Made by a program: the position numbers and the translations under genes. A model generated the notes under the pieces. The model did not search any database and was not told the origin of the DNA. It saw nothing but the letters and a program-made list of their open reading frames with translations. Source: Pseudisothecium myosuroides (taxonomy: Eukaryota; Streptophyta; Bryopsida; Hypnales; Lembophyllaceae). From it: 64,000 nucleotides of DNA. Where the stretch lies: contig OX637293.1 of NCBI GenBank assembly GCA_951799445.1, positions 19,778,001-19,842,000 on the forward strand, given 5' to 3'. Below, piece by piece: positions 1-11,922 of the stretch (position 1 is the first letter of the stretch; every line of letters starts with the position of its first letter).

Positions 1-180
1 AATCTTTTCGGGACTCAATCACATGTCCCAAGAAGGTTTTAACCTTAAAATATGGGGTTATGAGATGTAGACAGTCGTGTTCGATCTCCATTGCGGTTAC
101 GTAGCCACCATGGTGGTGGTCAATCTGTCATACCATAAGAATTTGCTGACCATCATATGTCATGTACTCCGTTTGTGCAG

Positions 181-308
181 ATGCTAGAGATAAAGACAAC
201 ATCTGGAGAAGTGTGTTCCACCCGGGGCAGAATAAGGCGATGCGGAAGATCGGGTCGGACAAATTCGACAAGGCCCAGGCCAATTCGCCGACGGTGTACG
301 ACTGGTAA
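181..308 (+). CDS. DRM1: Dormancy/auxin-associated (DRM1/ARP family) protein, last exon only
   Basis: Partial gene cut by the left edge. A 3' splice site (TTTGTGCAG) ends at 180. The exon then opens with AT, which completes an Asp codon begun in the missing upstream exon, and runs to TAA at 306-308. The 42 or so residues include [11 protein letters not shown] and [14 protein letters not shown], which match the conserved C-terminus of dormancy-associated/auxin-repressed proteins (the PF05564 family as I remember it). These are small plant proteins of unclear biochemical role whose transcripts rise in dormant or growth-arrested tissue. The family often has a few residues after VYDW; here the protein ends directly at W. 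Bases 1-180 show no further coding similarity and are probably intron. The exon is too short and too open-ended to be found by an ATG-to-stop search. Confidence 0.8.
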
Positions 309-2580
309 GTAGGCTAACTTGGCTTCGAGATTTTTTTGATTTTGACGCAGCTATCAAGCGGCGAAGACACTCAAGCCCTGACTCCCACTCTCAACTCGCA
401 AGCTAGACATTTCCAGTAGACTTTCTTCCGAGTACTCCAGTTCAATTAGCGGCACTACTTAATCTCTGAGAAGGTATCGTTAATTAAGATGGCGAAGTGT
501 CAAGAGATTGGAACGTTCCAGGCATTCGTCTGGGACCTCAGATCTATAGGGGTCCTAGTTTTCAAAGGTTTTACCACTTGAATGTCCAATTTTGGCGCTC
601 TGAGTCGCGCCAATTTAATGAATTTGACCATCGGGGTACCTGTGCAGGGTAGTGCTCACTGCCCTGGACAAATAGGAAGGAAAAAACGCGAGCCGTCCAA
701 AGGGTTACGTGACAGAGAGTCAGAACTCTCTGATCGATGCGGCGGCGTGTACACTACACTAATTAGCTAAATCCGAGCAGGGTTCTAGAGTACCGTGCAT
801 TATTTAGGGCTCCTTTGTTTTGCTGCATGTGGGTAGTGTAGCAAATTTATTCTTCCGACATCATCAGGAGAGATCATTACACTCTTCAATTCGAGTGATA
901 CAGAGAGATTATCCTTGTTTCCCTTATAGGAAATATACATCAGAAGTCTCTCAGATATATGATATTACACTTGGAACGGGGTAATTAGGGAAAAGGCTTT
1001 AGAGAGGCAAACAGGGAAATTAAAAGCAGTGGCACAGATTTTCCCTGTTGACAGCACTATTAACCTGAAAATGGCAATCCGGGAACCAGAGATAATCTCC
1101 CTGTATGATATGTTCAGCAAAAGATGATGTAGACCACCGAGGGTGTTGTATACTAGACACTAGAGACTTAGTAGTAATTTGGCTGCTCGGAATTCCCTGG
1201 GGTGCAGGCTTTACAGCGCTGATTCGAAGTCGAATTACCGGTGAAAGGTACCAAATGCTGATCAAGAGTGACCAGTGGGGAACTTGAATGGGGACCTTGA
1301 ATGTCAATGTGGTCGATCAGATCGATCAGATCGATCGCGTATGGCTCATGGACGTCGACGAAACCTCCGAAATGAGAGTATGCGCTTCAAGTGCAAACTT
1401 TTATATGTAAATTAAGCCCTAGCTTGCTGAGTGACTAGACGTCACTCGGTATAATGCATTACAAGCTATGCCACGACGGTTGCCCTTGCACTGAAGTTTT
1501 GTTTATATGGACGACAGCTTTGTTCTGTATATTGGAATCGATCTATATGTAATTACGTCAGTTAGTAGTTGGATTTGCGACTGGTATGGCTAGGGCTGGG
1601 GACACATAGTATCTACTGAGAGATTACTGCAAGGGCATAGCTTTGACGATGGCGTACTTTGGCAACCGCTACGGTATATCGGGTTCTGGAATGACGATTG
1701 AAGGGCAATTGTCGTATGCAACTTGGAGGGAATCTGCAACTACTAGAGCCTTGGAAGGTTGGTTCAGTGGAGAAGTGTTTTAGGTTTTAATGTTTTATCA
1801 TGTAGAGTTTTGAAATTATCAACATCATCCAAGGGTGTTTGATAGGGCTTGGTTTTGTATGCACTGGCTGCTTTTTGTGTAATTGTTCAACTCCTTTAAT
1901 ACCGGCTAAACTTGGGTGGCGTACATTAATCCGTAGGAAAGCCTCATTGTCTAGACCTTGCTTGGGTTACTAGGAGGAAATGGATGAAGTATAGCCAAGT
2001 CAGTGTTGAAATTGTAAGTTTTTTGTTACGGAGTATTTCTTTATTTATGTGTACACACTAGAAACTGTATTTAGTGTCCCGCATACTTATTCAAGGCAAT
2101 GCCTTTTTATGATAGATGAATATCTTTACCAAAGAGTAAAAGTATCAATACGATTCAAATGAGGTAGGACCTTTTTGGCATCTTTGGAAAGGAGACCCCT
2201 ACAGTGAACAAATTTTTTTTATATGGCTCCTTAACAGACCTCAATTCTTGCATTAATTGATAAGTCCTTCATAGGAGATGACCATTGCTTGGTTTTACAA
2301 TGTTATTTTAGTGTAGGTGATATTAAATACAATTTTTAGTGCAATGTAGTTTGTGTTTTGTACAAGATTGTGAATCAATTCATTTAAGGTGTGTGCATCT
2401 AATCTATAGTTTTCAATGTTAAAAAATCAATTACATTTGGTTAAGAATGATACTATAACTATAACGCAGATATTGATTTCCGTAATGTTTGCACAATCAA
2501 AATGAGACTTTACAAGAGTATAGTTTTTTTTTTTATACATTTAATTCTAAAAAGATGAGACCTGTCATTAAGGTAGTCAA
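309..2580. other. Spacer downstream of the DRM1-like gene
   Basis: The first few hundred bases are probably 3' UTR of the DRM1-like gene. I see no convincing coding region. A short perfect repeat of the 9-mer GATCGATCA lies at about 1311-1337. AT content rises strongly after about 2000. Confidence 0.5.
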
Positions 2581-2944
2581 CATTAGAGAAAAAAGCAGCC
2601 CTCCGGAGGGCTGCTCTGCAGTGACATGCCAAGCTATTAAAATGCTTGGCCTGTCACTGCAGAACTAGCCCTCTGTGAGTCGAAACGGTCAGAAATCGGG
2701 ATTTTTATTTTTATTTTATTTTATTTTTATTTATTTATTTATTTTTAAATATTTTTTTAAGACTAAAAAAAATTAATTAATTAATTTTTTACTCGTATAT
2801 TTCGTTTTCTTCGCCACTGTCGCAGCAGAAACTGTTGCGCGGAAATAGGGAAAAAAATGATTTTTTTGCAAAAAGAAAGTAAATTTCAGGGTCCTCCGGA
2901 GGGCTGTGGAGCAGCCCTCCGAAGGGCCCAGATTTTCTCTAATG
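2581..2944. repeat. Foldback element with GC-rich palindromic ends
   Basis: The ends are inverted: CATTAGAGAAAA at 2581-2592 and its complement at 2933-2944, each followed inward by the CCCTCCGGAGGGCTG-type GC-rich block. The left end holds a perfect 22-base palindrome (2594-2615). Directly after it is a stem of 19-base arms with one mismatch (2616-2634 against 2644-2662) around a 9-base loop. The right end has a second GC-rich hairpin (2891-2928). The interior (2701-2800) is T/A low-complexity sequence. No target duplication is obvious. It contrasts sharply with the AT-rich surroundings and looks like a foldback transposon or MITE. Confidence 0.75.
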
Positions 2945-3049
2945 ACCAAAATTGATGCAATTTTTGGATCTATAGATGCAAAATTCATTTCTACAATGAA
3001 TTGGAAAGTCATCCATCAGATACTGTTAGGCTGTTGCGTTGTTCTCAGG

Positions 3050-3269
3050 TTAATCCATAAAGGATGGATTGGTCATTGTGGAAATCATCCTTTTTGGTAC
3101 AATGTGAATCATCTACTTAAAAAAAAATACTCATTGAAGGTCAAACTACTATGTAAGATCCTTTTTTGTACAAAATTCCAAGAATGCACATATGCACTTT
3201 TGTCTTACATAGAAGGATTCTCTAACATCCATTGAACTACTTTGGTCTGTAGCATCTTTACATAGTTAA
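3050..3269 (-). mobile_element. TTAA-bounded MITE, family E, reverse orientation
   Basis: TTAA occurs at 3050-3053 and 3266-3269. The interior matches the reverse complement of the 51617-51854 element: a block around CATCCATTGAAC, the GATCCTTTTTTGTACAAAAT region and the GGATGATTT motif in complement. The ends are eroded compared with 51617. Confidence 0.55.
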
Positions 3270-5377
3270 AGACTATTGTGAAAATTTATAACTTAATTTG
3301 TAAGGAGTCCAAATAATACTTGCTAGAATGCTTTAGAATCCAATCAAAGTAATTATGTTTAGTAATTTAATTCATGAATAACTCTTTCATTTGTTAATAT
3401 GATTCAATAAGAATAATTTTTTGTTAATACACTATAAATAATGCTTATCAAAATCAAGAAACTATCTTGACCTTAGAAAGACACTACCCTCCATGACCGA
3501 GATAGTCACCCTAGTACTCTGATTATTAGACCAATATAATCAACCTTTCAATTTAGTGTTACTTCTATGAGTATTAAAATCTCACATGTGTTATGGAGGT
3601 TTGCACTTCCATAATATATAGACTATTAAGTGCTAAGAGTTAAGTGATATAAAATGTTTGGCTCCTACTTCATTGATTTGACTTTAATAAGTGATAAAGT
3701 TGAAAAAAATTATACTTCGTAATAAATTGAGTTGAAAAAGGTTGTAGGATTCAAAGATGGTGATTGAGAGTATATTTGAGACTTTGAAACATTTTTTGGA
3801 GCAAAGACCTAATGATGTCATGTAATTCATCAAGAAAATCTAAATACTTCAAAAATAAGTGCAATCTTATTATATTGAAGAATCCCATCAAACTACTATA
3901 GATTCTTTCTTTCATCCAGCTAGATGATATTTTTGTGATAAGTTTCATATTTTTTGTACTTTCATCCTTTATTTTTATAAAAATTATTTATTTACTTCTG
4001 AAGCTTTATAAATTTGTTTTTTGTGATTATTACATATTATTGAGATCAATTTTTATAAGTGTTAACCTCTAAATGATGCATCCTAAGACCTTGTACTAAA
4101 CCTCAATAGTTTTTGCTTTGTGTACTATATTTTTTTCATTGAATTTGAATGGAAATGCTTTATATTATTTTTCAAAGACAAACTGATAACATATCTACTA
4201 CATTTCCTAAAATTTGAAAAAAAAATTTGAAAAATTTGAAATTATTATGAATTTTGAAAAATAAGTTAAGAAATTTATATTAAATCTAAAAAATGCTTAA
4301 AATTTTGAAAGTTCACCATTGCTATGTATTATATTTTAGAATATCATGGAATAAGCTAAATTTTTTTGTCATTCTATATTGAAAACATTAATAGACCTTA
4401 GTTATTGGCTCAAAATTCAAAACTTAATAAAACATTGAGTCTTAGGATTTTTGAGTTTGAGCCTAACTATTAAAATGAATCTAACTAAGTTCAGTTTCTA
4501 CTCAAATTTGAAATTTTGTAAAATCAGATCTTTTTAATGTCTAAACTTTAGATCAAGAGCAAGGATGTACAAGATACACTAAAAGAACATCTTTTGTCAC
4601 CCGTTTTTTGAGCATCTTTTTATGTAAAGAGGTCAATAATACCTCAAAGTACTAGAAGAGGTTTCCATTACCATCTACTACATATTCATTCAAAGAACTC
4701 TCAAGGACAAAATTGGATGAAAAATCTAAGTTCTTCATTTAGAAATTTGCATCTTAAATCATCTAGAAGCCACTTTGTAGCTCCATACACATTTTGGGAG
4801 TTAAATAATAACCCCTAAAGGACCTAGCCAAAGGGATAAACATATTGTACGTAGCTCTTGTATTCTTGACTAGCTTTTGTAATAAGCGTAATTCTTCATT
4901 TGTGTGAATAAATTTGATGATCGCCACCATTGAAATGAAAAAAGATTTATGGAGCTTTTATATGAAAAAAACGATTGATAGAATCGCACAATTTTTGAGA
5001 GAATGCGACCATTGGTAAAATTGATGAAAGATGATCAATTAGGCTATACAAAATTGGAATGTTGAAAATTGCTCTAAAAACTCTAATTTTTTTCCCACAA
5101 GTACATATCATCATGATTTTGATCTGTAATTTCTTTTGCATCATTTTGAAATGTAGAAAAAAGATATGAGGATCTAAAGAGATGTCCCAAAGTGCCTCAT
5201 TTATTCTCCAAAATTGTACAATCAATCATTTCTTAATCATATTGCACCAATGGATTCAACGAAAGAATTTGTTCAAGGTCTCTTTGATGTTCACTGACTA
5301 TTAGTGAGATTTACATTTTGATTTTTCTACAAAGGTAGTTGCAAAAGCCACTTGGTGGCCTTATGGTCCTTCAAGGG
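3270..5377. other. AT-rich degraded repeats, no gene
   Basis: The sequence is very AT-rich. The part from about 3970 to 5000 resembles 36640-37100 and 37660-38250 (shared A/T-rich blocks followed by an ATCTTTTGT segment), so it is probably old dispersed repeat. No conserved coding sequence was seen. Confidence 0.4.
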
Positions 5378-5524
5378 TTAATACTCCATACTATACATGT
5401 TACAATATTGTCTATGCCAACCCATAACACTTATAGAGGATTATAGGTGCAATCTTTGTTTCTATAGTTAATTATGAAGTCATCCATTGAACCTTTTAGG
5501 TCCGCAACATCCTTACATGGTTAA
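5378..5524 (-). mobile_element. TTAA-bounded MITE, family E, short reverse copy
   Basis: TTAA at 5378-5381 and 5521-5524. The right part (CATCCATTGAACC, then ACATCCTTACATGG before the terminal TTAA) matches the corresponding end of the 3050-3269 copy. The shorter length suggests an internal deletion. Confidence 0.5.
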
Positions 5525-7215
5525 CTCTTAGTCTCTAAAGTCCCAAGAATCTCCTCAAGGGACTTTTTTGAAAATTTATGCAAATATTTATGATCTCAAT
5601 TTTTGGGAGGATTTTTTGAATTTAAATAAAAAACAAAAAATTGATTAGCTTTGTGGGAATATAGTTTTTATTTCAATTGTTGCCCAAGAGCAAAAATTAT
5701 ACCACAATAAGCCCAAAACAAGTTAAGATAGGTAGCAATAAATATTGAAATAACTTTAAATTTTTTTAATTTTATAGATTATATTTTTATCTATGTGGAA
5801 AGATTTGATTCATTCTATTTGGATGAGTAATTTGAAAGTTATGAAGCTTCTTGTTTAGCAAGCAATCTTTGCAAATTCTTAAAAAAATAATGTATTGGAT
5901 TGTTTTTTAACTCAATTTTAACAATTTAACCGTCAAAGGACAAAGGCCTTTTTTTGCCAAAAAATACTCAAAATTGTCATTTCTATTGCAAAGAGTAAAA
6001 ACCTTTGAAATTTTTTTGCACATCTAATTGTAGGATCTTATGCCTAATTAATATAAGAATGTGTGGAATAAATTTTAGAAATTTTAACCTCACAAATTGC
6101 AGGATATTTGCGTTTAAAGTAAAAAAAACAAGTTCTTTTTGTACTTATTGTGACTAGATTATTTGACTTTGAACCTTAATATTAACTTAAATTTTTGCAT
6201 TATAGAGTTTTGAGGTTTAAATTTTTATAGTGGAGAATTGAGTTGAGATTTTACAAATAAAGATTTTTATAAAAAACTTAATTTTCATTCTTAAAAAAAT
6301 TATTAAGTCAAAGTAGGTATGAGATAGAAGGAAAATCTAAATTATTGATATCTCTAATCCCAATGGTGAGATTGTTCTAGCAAACAAACTAAACCATGTG
6401 GAACTTTTTTTTGGAAAAATTATGAAAATTGAGTTCAGAAATGAATCCAATGCATTATTTTCTCAAGAAGTGGCTATGATTGCCCGGAAAACAAGATGCT
6501 CTATAACTTCACATTACTTATCCAAATGAAATGAATCAAAGCTTTCATATAAACAAAAACATAATCTATAAGATTTTTTTATTTTTTATTTTTAATTCAA
6601 AGTTTTGAGAATTCTTTTTGCTGCCCAGTTTCCCTTGTTTTCAGATATTTGGCATAATTTTTGCTCTCAGACACTGATTGAAAAAAAATTATATTCTTAC
6701 AAAGCTAATTAGTTTTTCTATCTTCAAAAAAAGTTTCAAAAAACCAGGACAAACATTGAGACCATAGGTACTTTCTTTAATCCAATTTGTCTCCCAAGAG
6801 TCTAGATAATGATCTTTTAGGCTTTAAAAAAAAGGTTGTACATGGTTTAGTTTGCTTTCTAGAACAATCTTGTTGTTGGGATTAGTGTGTTTCAATTCCA
6901 TCTTAGAGCTATCAATAATTTAATTTTTCCTTCTATCTCATACAGGTCTACTTTGATTTAATAATTTTTTAAACAATGAAAATTACAGGGGGGGATCACA
7001 AAAATTCAATTCAATTCTTCAACATAAAAAGTTGAAAAATTTACAATTGTAGTACCAGAATTTTCAGTTAAAAGGATTTAAAGCCTGCTTATAATCTAGT
7101 CAAGCTAGGAATTAAAAAAAATTGTTTTCTTTACTTTAAACGCTTATATCTTGTGATCATTGCATTCATTTTTTTTTTAAATTTCTTCTAGACATTTTGA
7201 TACTAGTCTAACCGA
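5525..7215. repeat. Inverted, degraded copies of TTAA element family B
   Basis: Three diverged segments of the 60028-62044 element family lie next to each other. About 5545-5925 is in the orientation of 61103-62044. About 5926-6820 starts TTAACCGTCAAAGGACA and follows the orientation of 60028-60957. About 6834-7215 is again in the 61103 orientation (TGGTTTAGTTTGCTTTCTAG and CCATCTTAGAGCTAT-type blocks). The region is ancient compared with the 60 kb copies. Confidence 0.6.
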
Positions 7216-9641
7216 TAAAGGTGAAGACTATTTCAAAGTTGTTCACAAAAATGTGACTAATGAGCAACTTGAAGAAAGAATTGCAGGGTATGTAAAGTAC
7301 AACACGCTGTTTGCAAAACATAGGATTGTTCTCGTATCAAAGAACTTGATTGAAAGGTCTAGAATATTTTGCAAATTTAAGATGCACAACCAACTTAGAA
7401 GTACCCTTCTTAGAGCCCGTCTTCTAATACTCAAGTTTGATACCTACATCCCGGATGCTGCTTGGGTAGTATCGCATGGGGGGATGGAGTACACTAGGAC
7501 TGCATTGTTGTAGAAGTGCTTTACATGCCCGGACACGCTGTCAAAATGGATGATATGATTAGAGAGGAGTGGTGAGTATTGACAGTCACATTCTTGGAGG
7601 CCAACACTTTGGGAGAATATTTGATTGCAAATATAATTTTCAGTTATATTTTAGCCTTATACTTGTCGGGTGTATGATATACACTCTTTGGAAAGGCCAA
7701 AATGCTTCATAGAGAACGATAGGAAACACATTTGGAGAATGCCCAATCATATTTGTTCGTCGTGTTTTTGCATGCTACTTTATGCAGTCATATTCCATAA
7801 TCACATTTCTGTAGTAGTCACATTTTTCTTTTCAAGCAGTCCAAAAAAATGTGGACAAGCCATTATTTAAGATTTTAAAACAATAGTCACCACTTTTTTA
7901 GGATTTTGAAACCTTGGCCGCCACTTTTTTTTGCCTCTTCTTCCTTGTCTTTTGTTGTTTCCTAGTTTTTATTTCTTATTGCCTCTTGTTGCTTCTTGTT
8001 GTTTCTTAATTCTTGCTTCTTGTGTCCTCTTATTGCATCTTAGCTTTTGGTTATTGTTGCCTCTTGTTTTTTGCATTACCATTGTCATTCTTTCTTCTTT
8101 GTTTTTATGATTTAAAAGATATATTTTTGTTTTGGATTTTCTTACTCTAAATTTAAGCTATAGATTTTGTGTTGTTGTAAACCTTTAAAGGTTGACCTTT
8201 ATTGTTCATTCACTAAAAATTAACCTCCTAGATTGTACATTGGAAGCTGGAACAAAGTTGTTGGAGGCTACTTGCAGTACAATGGAACTGACATCTTTAT
8301 AGTAATGTAAGGAATATAGGCCCTACAGGTGTGTTTGAGTATACTTACTGTGATATGCTTTATATTAGTGACTAATAAATGTCATTGAAGAGAGTCACAT
8401 TCCCTTTTGCATTTTTTTGTCCAATACAACTACCTTTTGTGCATCTTCAAAATCATACATACTTGGTTTTGATTGCATGGACTCATTTATTTAGATGCTA
8501 AATCATGTTGATGCATGAATACAACATATCATGTCCATTTAAAATGTATAAGAAATGCAATTGTAGTTTATGACTAAAGTTACTTTGGATGTGAGTCACC
8601 CCAATCATAAATCGTGTATACTGCATACAAATCTAAAAATGTGATTCTTAGTCAACCAGAACATCACTTACTTGAGTCATATTTTACAATATATACTGCT
8701 CAAAATATCACTAATTGTAGTCACATAAAGCTCGCAGTCATGCCAAATATGTGATTCTATGCTTCAAAAAACATGACTATATTAATTCATAAAATAATCA
8801 ATGACATCTTTATAAACCAAAAATATGACTCACAAAATATAATCCACATGAACAAAGAATATTACTGCACAAAGTCACATGCCATAACAGCTTATAATAA
8901 TATTTCACGTATACTACAGCGTCAGCCAAGAATATGACTTATTATAGTCATATTTCACGTCAGTTGAAAAATATGTCTACCTAGGGTCACATGCCACATA
9001 GACTTTTTTTCCTTTGCTCGAGTAGGTCAAGAGAAAGTCAAGCCTCTAAGGCCAATCAATGCATATGCCACGCTGGCAAAATGTAGCCTATTATAGGTCC
9101 CAACCATCATATTTATAAATATAATTCATGTCCAAAACAACTAGTTGACATGACTAGACCCAGTTATATCATGCATCATCTACGATGAATCTTGCATGAG
9201 TCATATTTTGGAATTTTGTAACTCATCACAATAGTCATAAAATGCTTGTTTTATTGTAGTGATCACAGATTTTTTTACAAAATACAAACCTTGATTCCTG
9301 CTTGTAAGATTTGAAGCAGCAATACCTTGTTGCAAATTTGAATGATGTGCAAGAGGAGCAGAGCATGAAAATATATTCATAGATGATACTGAGAATGCAA
9401 AAAACTGACAAAGAAAAATGCTTGTCTTCAAAGAGGCTTTGGTTCTTCTTGAGACATGTGTAGGAGGTGATCTTCGTACTCAACATCATTGGAACCCTGA
9501 AATGTTCAATCATGTGCCTCTACGTAGCCCTAATTGTCAGAACACTCTTTCTCTTTGTGTTTGTACTCACTACAAGAGAAAGGGGTGTTTTAAGTGAGTT
9601 TTTAAGTATAGTCCTAGACATCAGACTTTAAGTAATGGTCT
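7216..9641. repeat. Spacer with a degenerate array of GTCAYAT/ATRTGAC motifs
   Basis: No conserved gene was seen. From about 7560 to 9200 the motif AGTCATAT or GTCACAT and its complement ATATGACT or ATGTGACT recur every few tens of bases. One perfect 9-base inverted pair (AATATGACT and AGTCATATT) lies at 8931-8954. This looks like a heavily mutated short-palindrome repeat array. The 86-codon open frame at 7253-7513 has no recognisable family. Confidence 0.4.
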
Positions 9642-10384
9642 TTAACCCTGTAACGCCGGGACAGCCATTTTGTGGCTTTTGGATGACTGTGAAGTCATCT
9701 GTACATTGCTTGGAAACATTTTTTCATCCGTTTCTTTTTTGTTGACTTTCCATGGTGGATTACGAAGAATGTGTAGTTGAATTTGTAGTCATGCAAGTGT
9801 TTATCTTCACATAAATGAGAAGTTATTAAAAAAAACGGATCACCAAATATGCTATTTTAGTGTATTTTGGGAAGTTGTTGTTCCTTGCTCTAAATCTAAA
9901 ATTTCTCTATAAAAATGATATTTTTTGAGTTTGAGTCCAACTAACAAAATGAAGTTTATCTATTCTAGTTTCTTCTCCAATTTGAATTTTGAAAAAATTC
10001 CTAATATTGAATATTTTATTGCAATTTGAACTTTGGGTGTATTTTCAATGTCTATTATTTTCTAATTATAGAATGACACGGAAATTGAGTTTACACCATG
10101 CTATTTTTCATTGTAATATACACACATGGTGAAATTTTCAGATTTTTTGAAATAATTTCTATTTGATGTGATTTTTCTTCACTTTTTCTTCAAAAATTCT
10201 CAAAAAAATCAATTTTCCACAAAAAAATCTAAATTTTTTGTGAAGTAAAGAAGACATGTATTTTCATCTCTGAAAAATAAATATAAAATTTTTCATACAT
10301 TTCTAGTTGCAAAATGGCAGCAAATTGAGTAATAAGCACTGAGGCTTGAAATCAGTGGTTATAGGTCCGTCATTTAGGGGTTAA
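9642..10384 (+). mobile_element. TTAA-bounded non-autonomous element, family C copy 1
   Basis: It begins TTAACCCTGTAACGCCGGGA and ends with CGTCATTTAGGGGTTAA. The complement of the right end, TTAACCCCTAAATGACGGAC, aligns imperfectly with the left end. A second copy at 33343 onward shares the left end (TTAACCCTGTAACGC) and the interior through a TTTTTCATTCACACC/TTTTTCATACATTTC block. No transposase reading frame is present. Confidence 0.65.
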
Positions 10385-10431
10385 GGAGATTTTCAGCAAA
10401 ATTTTACTTAAAAGACATGTGTTTTAAGCAC

Positions 10432-10662
10432 TTAACCTTGAAGCGCTCCAACGTCCATAACCTCAATGATGAACGGAGGGCTTCAAGGCACTGTTTAGTC
10501 TAGCTAACTTCTCATTCATCCAATGTAATACTTGAATCTAGGAAAAATATAACTTTCCTTAATGACCAAATTCATGAAGTTCTGGTAAATGATATTTCTG
10601 TACAAAGATATAAACAAAAATGTGCAAAATTTCAAAAAAGGATTGAGACGTTCAGGGGTTAA
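10432..10662 (+). mobile_element. TTAA-bounded small element, family F
   Basis: The left end is TTAACCTTGAAGCGCTCC; the complement of the right end is TTAACCCCTGAACGTCTC. These align as degenerate inverted repeats. Its right TTAA (10659-10662) is also the left TTAA of the next element, so the junction reads as a perfect 14-base palindrome, AGGGGTTAACCCCT (10654-10667). Confidence 0.6.
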
Positions 10663-11325
10663 CCCCTAAATGCCCAAGGCCTATTTTGAGTGACTTGGAA
10701 TTTGCTCTAAATTGAACAAAAAGCCAACATTTGATAAGTTGTATCAATTTTTTTAAAATTGTAACCGTACCAATTCAAACTAGACATGTTAGAGATCTCA
10801 TAGGAAAAGAAAACACAACAATATCACTTATAGAGTGAAAGATTATAATGTTTGACCATGAGGGTGTTAAAACTGCAAAAAACTTTCAACCCTCTTTTCA
10901 CAATTCAAATCTAAAAAAATGGTGACCAAAAAAATATGAGGTTAAAGAGCCTAACATGTATAACCCCAATCAACTTATAGCTTCTTAAAATCTACTCTAT
11001 AGTTTTTTTAAATGAATTTTGAATGTGATTTTTGATCCAAGATCTAGTGTATTTGAGGCTCATTTCCAAGAGCTCTCAACACTATGGGAAGTCAAGATTG
11101 CAATGCGTACCCTTGCACAAAATCTTCAATAGAAAAATCACTATTGATTATTTTCAAGATCAGATTTTTGATGCTAAAATTAGACTTCACAAAGAACTTT
11201 CCAAAAATATTAAACTACTAAAATAGTAAAGTTTTGTTTGACTTCAAAAACTACTAAAATAGTTTTGTTTGACTTCAAAGTTTTGCAAACACCAGATTTT
11301 GGTGCCTCGGGCATTTAGGGGTTAA
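10659..11325 (+). mobile_element. TTAA-bounded MITE, family A copy 1
   Basis: The element is flanked by TTAA at both ends, with terminal inverted repeats CCCCTAAATGCCC at the left and GGGCATTTAGGGG at the right. It is nearly identical to 59342-59987: about a dozen single-base differences by eye, plus a duplication of the ACTACTAAAATAG segment near 11215-11270 that makes this copy about 20 bases longer. Both copies carry the same 60-70 codon open frame, which has no known family and is probably fortuitous. The right end is about 600 bases upstream of the ABC transporter start, so it may lie in that promoter. Confidence 0.85.
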
Positions 11326-11922
11326 GCTTCCTGCAAGCGGGGATGCAAGTGGCGAAGCCATTGAGAAGGCGCCATGTGCCATTTGGGCAAAACGAACTGA
11401 ATACGAAACCAGTCGGCCCCAGCGCCCGCGCCCAGTTCGTCAGTTTCTTCCCCCCACGAAATGCGTGGCTGGCCTATCCCTCCCGTCCACTCCCCCCAAC
11501 TCCACGTCTCCCTGCGCATTCCACTGAATTGGGGCTTCGAATCATGGCGTAAACTTCAATTCTCACAGGAGAAACCTCAGGAAGTTAAGCTTATTAGTCA
11601 AGCAACCAAGAATGCCAATCACAGATTGAGTATCATACACAGCACGACACAACACGACCCTCACCAATCTCCTCGCTGTCGTGCTCATGGAGCAACTTTC
11701 CAGACCGTAGCTCCAAATCTCCTCTCCGACCTGGCCATGGCAAAGTGGGCTCAAGATCTCCATCTTGGGGCTGCGCACACGCAACCGCAGTTGACAAGAC
11801 ATTCCTCGTTCGCTCAACACTACTGAGATTGTGTGAAGCGCACATCCGCAGCTGGAAAGTGGGCTCAATTGGACTCAATTGGAGGGTTGCATTGGGGAGG
11901 GGGCGGAGGAGGAGGAGAGGCT

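Noticed and set aside
7253..7513. 86-codon open frame
   Set aside because: Coding-like at first glance, but no recognised family, and it is embedded in repeat-derived AT-rich sequence.
8560..9230. Possible CRISPR-like regular repeats
   Set aside because: The motifs are short and degenerate with irregular spacing in a plant nuclear context; not an array.
11032..11226. 64-codon open frame, repeated at 59716-59934
   Set aside because: It exists only because family A elements are nearly identical. No domain, and the frame end differs between copies.
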